A stretch of DNA of 64,000 bases from Ciona intestinalis (taxonomy: Eukaryota > Chordata > Ascidiacea > Phlebobranchia > Cionidae), in contig NC_020179.2 of the NCBI RefSeq assembly GCF_000224145.3, forward strand, positions 1,761,612 to 1,825,611. Direction: 5' to 3'. The notes beneath the pieces are model-generated. The model made no database searches and was not told where the DNA came from. It was given only the letters and a program-made list of their open reading frames with translations. The stretch's first letter is position 1; each line of letters starts with the position of its first letter. A program made the translations under genes and the position numbers. Shown here in pieces: positions 59,301-64,000 of the stretch.

Positions 59301-59682
59301 ATTTTTACCAAGAGATTATAACCAACGCTCATTTTTTAGCTTATCTGTATTATAGATCTACTTGCCTTCAAGATCAGCTTTGGTTTTTTCTCTTTCCAAC
59401 CTCGCACACGGAAGCAACTACGGCAACAGTGGCAACAACGTTTGCAATTCCTACGGCTCAGGCCAAAATGATTCAACTCCAGGTTGCAGCCGCAATGTTC
59501 GATTTAACATCGAACGTGACAGTGGATCGTCGAGATATAACGACGCAAGCCGATCCACAAGTGGAACATACGGCAACGATTACAACAGTGGTGCATATAG
59601 TCAAGATTTTAACCGACGATCTTTCAGCGACGGATACTCCAACCAAGGTCATGGATACAACAGTCGTCAGCAATACTGGTAG
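56343..59682 (+). CDS. glycogen branching enzyme-like pseudoenzyme with Gly/Ser/Asn/Tyr tail, 15 exons
   Basis: Exons 56343-56458, 56528-56694, 56765-56874, 56946-57077, 57144-57370, 57443-57652, 57715-57833, 57899-58038, 58097-58195, 58277-58387, 58474-58636, 58725-58909, 58970-59100, 59176-59293 and 59356-59682 join into 784 residues. Residues 1-692 follow animal GBE1 throughout (CBM48-like N-terminus, GH13 barrel, C-terminal beta domain), for example [41 protein letters not shown] and [14 protein letters not shown]. Catalytic sites differ. The nucleophile Asp of RFDG is Asn347 ([10 protein letters not shown]), the Asp of the HD motif is Glu476 (TEHHEQ), and the region-I His is Glu281 (DVMHGEAS). 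Acid/base Glu407 (TIAE) is kept. Cys532 replaces Gly in GNEFGH. The last 92 residues are low-complexity Gly/Ser/Asn/Tyr/Arg, ending GYNSRQQYW. Likely catalytically dead; a glycogen-binding or structural role is inference. TATA box at 56247 and AATAAA at 59805-59810. Confidence 0.9.
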
Positions 59683-59804
59683 AACCATTCGTGCCTAAAC
59701 CTGAAGACTCTTTAATTGTAGAATATCCGCATTTGTTTGTAGATATGTGTTGTCTTGTTGTTATGTAGATATAAGTGTTTAATGCCTTATAAATATTAGT
59801 GTCA

Positions 59805-59810
59805 AATAAA
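59805..59810 (+). terminator. poly(A) signal of the + branching enzyme-like gene
   Basis: AATAAA about 120 bases after the stop codon; the mirror copy has one at 51968-51973 on the minus strand. Confidence 0.55.
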
Positions 59811-60093
59811 AGTACAGAATTTATTCATGCTGCTGTAATGTAACAAATAGAATAATCAATGCAACAGTCATTCGTTACCTTCAGTAATTAGAAGAGTGGT
59901 AGAAATTCGTTCATTTTTATCCTTATTTTCCGAACACTTAAAAGTATAAACAAATCCGAACACTAGTGAACTTACCATTCTGTTATTTCTGCTACCAAAC
60001 ATATACTGAATAAATGTTGCAGCCATTTTGTAACTTCAATGAGCTCGTTGGTATATAACATATTTCATTTTATTCTTCTTTTCGATTACAAAT

Positions 60094-60293
60094 GTAGTAG
60101 GATGGGGGAAGACGTGACACCTTTAGCACATAATATCTAAATATCCTAATCGTTTTTTTTTAACAATTAACAACGGTCTGTGGGAGTCGGGAGGATACGG
60201 TTTTATAATTCTTTGAATGTTCTTTGTTTACCACTAAATGTGACGAGAAAATGGAATGAAAAGATGTGCCATCTTCCCCCACCCTACTATATA
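60094..60293. mobile_element. inverted-repeat MITE copy
   Basis: GTAGTAGGATGGGGGAAGAC; right ATCTTCCCCCACCCTACTAT. Nearly intact. Confidence 0.75.
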
Positions 60294-60613
60294 TAATTTT
60301 AACAACAAAAGTACGAGGCTTACGGCATAACGGTAGTCGTTAAAACACCGTGTCTATAAAACATAGAAAGAACATTTGATAAAAAAATAAATTAAATCAA
60401 TATTTCATTCATTTAATTATTTACATTCATCTTAATCTAATAAGACATTTTGCCACCAAAGCTTTATTATAACGATAAATAATTTGTAAAACATAATATC
60501 AGTGCGACCTGCGGTATGCCACAAAGTTGGCTTTTCTTTTATCACATCGTTTCTGAATTATGCGGGATTACTGATTGGTTTACTAATATTAGGCTTATAG
60601 GCACATCGGTAAG

Positions 60614-60755
60614 CCATCTAAAGGTGGCTGTACACAGTATCCGGGCGAATTCGCATGCGAGGTAGTATGCAAACCCGTGTCCAATTTCGCATGCGGTAGC
60701 GAAATCCCGACAAAACAGACCAAACGGCCGAATTCCGGATACTACGGCCACCTTA
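60614..60755. mobile_element. small MITE with TAA flanks (PIF/Harbinger-like)
   Basis: Ends AAGGTGGCTGTACACAGTAT and the complement of GTATCCGGAA...; the right end reads ATACTACGGCCACCT. TAA lies at both outer edges, the 3-bp target typical of PIF/Harbinger. About 140 bp. Confidence 0.45.
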
Positions 60756-62225
60756 ACTCGTTTGTGTGTGTTTCGTCGAATCGTCGATCGTGTGTAAATT
60801 TGGCAGAATCGATATTTTTTGTGTCAGTTCAATATTGGCTCTCATTTTAACTTGTGGCATTTTATTATACGTCCATACTGTATTATAGGATTTGTGGCGT
60901 CTCTTATATGCTTTCAAATTCGTAAAGGGGATTCGTATACAGTAAGTTGCTTTTTCGTTTTAAATACTTTGTATGCGTTGTAGTATACCATCTTAACACT
61001 GCATACACGGTTGCTGACGCGAGATACCTAGGAAAAGGCGGAGAACGGCGTTCGGTTTGTCGTATAACGCCATTTTTGGTCTCACTTTGATGGCGTTTTT
61101 AGTTCTTGCAATAATTTGGAGACACGGCGGTACCTGCAAATCGCCAAATCAAACATCGGTTTTGTTCCTATTATTATTCTTGGTTAGTTGATCCCATAAT
61201 CAAAAAAGTAATAAGTGACACTGAAGAATTTTTTGCCCAATATTTTCAAAATCAAAATATATGATGGTTTTACCACGAATTAATACTATCATACAAATGC
61301 AAACGCATGTTTTTTTATCGGGGATTATACAGGAAACACATCTTGTCTGCGGTTTTTCTTAGTTTTTGTTTGACGTTATTCAGCTTCGAAATGTAAGAAA
61401 ACTAAATTTTCACCACTTCCATATAGAGTGTTGTCAATTGTTGGATATTTAGATATTATGTGCTAAAGGTGTCCGGTCTTGCCCACCGTACTATATATTG
61501 ACTGTGTACCGGACGCTTTAAACTAAACATTATAAAACACATGCTACGCAGAGTTGTCAACGCCACATATAGTAAAACAGGAGTCAGCTGATACGTAGTT
61601 CTTTTGACCATACTTTGTTATTTAGCATCCGGTGGTATATTGCCGCACCGACGTGTACGCAACAGGCCTCTCGTGATTGTTTCTTTTTGCGGTGAGATTT
61701 ACGTCAATTTATATAGAAACGTCACAGACTGCTGAGTCTAACGTAAGTATCAAAAGCAGTTTCCAAGCTTGAATCGGTTTACGAGGTGTATGGCGTTTTG
61801 TTGCCCTGAAATAAGTATTTTACTAGAAATATAAATTTAGCAATATTTGACTGGAAACACTATAGAAACAAAAGCAGTTCTATTCTACATATCGGGTTGT
61901 TGCTAAATCATACAGTACTATATAAATGGCTGTATATATTTTGAGATTTAATCCTATGTAGGCCGTATCATAATCTTATGTATTAGTTATGTAGGCCGTA
62001 TCATCAAAGAAAGAGCGTATAATGGGCATATGATAGAAATACTCAAATGTAATCGAAATGTACGACCAACATTTTTAAAAACGAAATAGCTTGTGAATTA
62101 AAGGCGTATTAAAAAATCAAAGTTGCGGTAAAAAATCTGCCTCGCGAGAATGTGCGACACAAAATGCGATCAGTATGTTTGGATATTATGGTCTGAAGGT
62201 GCCCCATGTTACCCCACAGTAATAT

Positions 62226-62406
62226 ATGGTAGGGTGGGGGAAGATAAAGTGGGGGAAGATGGAAATTTAGCACATCATATTTAAACATCCTGATCGTGTT
62301 TCAAACACATAACATCGGTATGTTGGAGACTGTTCTTTGTTTAATACTAAATTGGACGAGAAAATAGTATGAAAAGGTGTCCCGCCATCTTCTCCCACCC
62401 TACTAT
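62226..62406. mobile_element. inverted-repeat MITE copy inside the fold-back element
   Basis: TATGGTAGGGTGGGGGAAGA, with the left end partly doubled; right TCTTCTCCCACCCTACTATA. Confidence 0.65.
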
Positions 62407-62741
62407 ATATAGGAGAAAATATAACGTCAGATAAAAACGCGAGTAAAAATTCCCTTTTTTCCATTTCATTTTGACATATTTCACGCTCTTTATTTATAGA
62501 TTCGCTCGTTTACATAATTCATAACGTCAACTCTGTTTTATAATGGCTTCGATGTAAAAATGAAAGCAATAGTATCTTCTAATGAAATTAAATATTAAAA
62601 CCTTCTTTGTAAATCCTTTCCGTTTAGTTTAAAATAACTTAAAAAAAGAAATTATAACACTTTGATTTTTTATGTCCCAACCGATTTTTTTTTATTTTTC
62701 AGTGTGTTTGGCCTGTAACAGAAAACTATATTTCTATAGTA

Positions 62742-62855
62742 ACGACTTGCTTGATGCGAATCTATCAATTATTGCAGGAGCCGTACTAAGTTTTTAAGTT
62801 TTTGAAACATTTAGTACGGTTCTTGCAATGAATAGAAGATTTGCAGCGAGCAAGT
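62742..62855. repeat. imperfect hairpin with arms near 48 bases
   Basis: ACGACTTGCTTG...GCCGTACTAA pairs with TTAGTACGG...GAGCAAGTCGT across a short T-rich loop. It lies inside the larger fold-back element. Confidence 0.6.
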
Positions 62856-63389
62856 CGTTCCCATATATTCTATTTTGCACAGCGTCACTTCAGTATACTA
62901 TGATGATACGACCTATACTTAATCAAAAGCGACCTATGCTTAATTAAAAGATTTATATTTATATTACTGTATGATTCATTAGCAACAATCCCGCATGTAA
63001 AATAGAACTGCGCTTTTGTTTTTATATAGTGTTTCCAGTCAAATATTGCTAAATTTATATTTCTAATAAAATACTTATTTCAGGGCAACAAAACGCTATA
63101 CGCCTCGTAAACCGATTCAAGCTTGGAAACTGCTTCTGGTACTTACGTTTTACTCAGCAGTCTGTGACGTTTCTACATAAATTGACGTAAAACTCGCCGC
63201 AAAAAGTAACAATCACGAGAGGCCTGTTGCGTACACGTCGGTGCGGCAATGTACCACCGGATGCTAAATAACAAAGTATGGTCAAAAGAACTACGTATCA
63301 GCTGGCTCCTGTTTTACTATATGTGGCGTTGACAACTCTGCGAAACATGTGTTTTATAATGTTTGGTTTGAAGCGTCTGGCCCACAGTC

Positions 63390-63555
63390 AATATAGTATG
63401 GTGGGGCAAGACGGGACACCTTTAGCACATAATATATAAATATCCAACACCCAATGGGAGTCGTGGAAATATAGTTTTATAAATATTTGAATGTTTTTTT
63501 ACTATAAAACTATAAAATGGGACGAGGTAATAGAATGGAAATGTGTCCCATTTTT
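63390..63555. mobile_element. inverted-repeat MITE copy at the edge of the fold-back element
   Basis: TATAGTATGGTGGGGCAAGA; right end weak. Confidence 0.6.
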
Positions 63556-64000
63556 AAATATAAAACAAATATAAATAAAATCTGTATATAGTATTAGTAC
63601 CCCATATCTCTTAATAAAAAAAGCAATCTAGAATAATTGTTACGCCGGGCGAGGTTTAAACTCAAGTGTAAATTTACAGCCAACGCGTGTAGAAGATTGT
63701 ACAAATCATATTTATACCTATTCTTTACCAATCACTCAATTCTCATACATCATAAATCTTATTGAGTTATAATACATGTATAAATGGATTCCACCTACTG
63801 CTCCACAGTCACCAATGGCGACCCAAAATTACTTAGCTGCTTATTTCTGGTTTGTTTTTGATCAATTTTGCTTAACTGTTGTAGTAAAAGACTTAATTAA
63901 TACTACTAATTTGTTTAATACGTGCTTGATCATTGGAGCTTTGCCCTCTTGTTTACGCCTTAATACTCGCGAGTGACGCAACAATGGGCGATTTTCCACT

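Larger units (their letters stand above)
61494..63396. mobile_element. fold-back element with arms of about 430 bp
   Basis: Left arm about 61494-61925 and right arm about 62960-63396 are reverse complements with few differences (for example CGTGTACGCAACAGGCCTCT in one arm against its complement in the other). The interior has another inverted-repeat element (62226-62406) and a smaller hairpin (62742-62855). No open frame of note. Ends of the common inverted-repeat element abut both outer edges. Superfamily not assigned. Confidence 0.65.
59683..64000. other. right intergenic region, repeat-rich
   Basis: Starts with the 3' UTR of the branching enzyme-like gene. It then holds a full inverted-repeat element (60094-60293), a small TAA-flanked element (60614-60755), a long fold-back element (61494-63396) with flanking and internal inverted-repeat elements, and AT-rich DNA to the end. 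No supported gene. Confidence 0.55.

Noticed and set aside
1-64000. LTR retrotransposon, endogenous virus or Polinton copies
   Set aside because: No long direct terminal repeats, and no capsid-, envelope- or integrase-like frames, were recognised.

Overview
The window looks like nuclear DNA of a solitary ascidian close to Ciona intestinalis / Ciona robusta. The evidence is AT-rich sequence, genes split into many short exons with small introns, vertebrate-like (chordate) gene families, and dozens of short inverted-repeat elements with a GGTGGGG...GGGACACC end next to TA, plus tRNA-derived SINEs. Species is inferred from style and remembered repeat families, not from a search. I see no rRNA or tRNA gene, no CRISPR array, no prokaryotic operon and no LTR or virus-like element.

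Layout. 1-3.8 kb: mostly repeats, with two short membrane-spanning reading frames I cannot name. 3.8-7.9 kb (+): a sialin-like SLC17 transporter in at least nine exons, with inverted-repeat elements in most introns. 10.3-12.2 kb (+): a Mettl27-like SAM-dependent methyltransferase in four exons. 13.7-28.4 kb (+): beta-ureidopropionase (UPB1). It is present one and a fraction times because the contig 15130-24026 looks like the second haplotype of the locus, dropped into a gap between exons 3 and 4 of the first. 29.5-31.4 kb (-): a FAM167-family gene. 31.4-38.5 kb: repeat-rich intergenic DNA. 38.5-48.4 kb (-): a 16-exon atlastin-like large GTPase with an enlarged helical middle and a C-terminal membrane hairpin. 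48.7-52 kb: large relatives of the common inverted-repeat element. 52.1-55.4 kb (-) and 56.3-59.7 kb (+): two head-to-head copies of a glycogen-branching-enzyme-like gene. 60-64 kb: repeats, including a roughly 1.9-kb fold-back element.

The most interesting biology is the branching-enzyme-like pair. The + copy is a complete 15-exon, 784-residue frame. Its catalytic nucleophile Asp is Asn, the transition-state Asp of the HD motif is Glu, and a region-I His is Glu, while the acid/base Glu is kept. It also carries a Gly/Ser/Asn/Tyr-rich tail of about 92 residues that ordinary branching enzymes lack. It therefore looks like a chordate GH13 pseudoenzyme with a prion-like tail. The - copy has the same substitutions but three exon-length changes that break its frame.

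The genes do not form one pathway. UPB1 acts in pyrimidine catabolism, SLC17 is a membrane transporter, the atlastin-like protein is a membrane-remodelling GTPase, and the Mettl27 and FAM167 proteins have no settled role. All exon boundaries were read by eye from GT/AG sites and frame continuity. Protein identities come from remembered family sequences.
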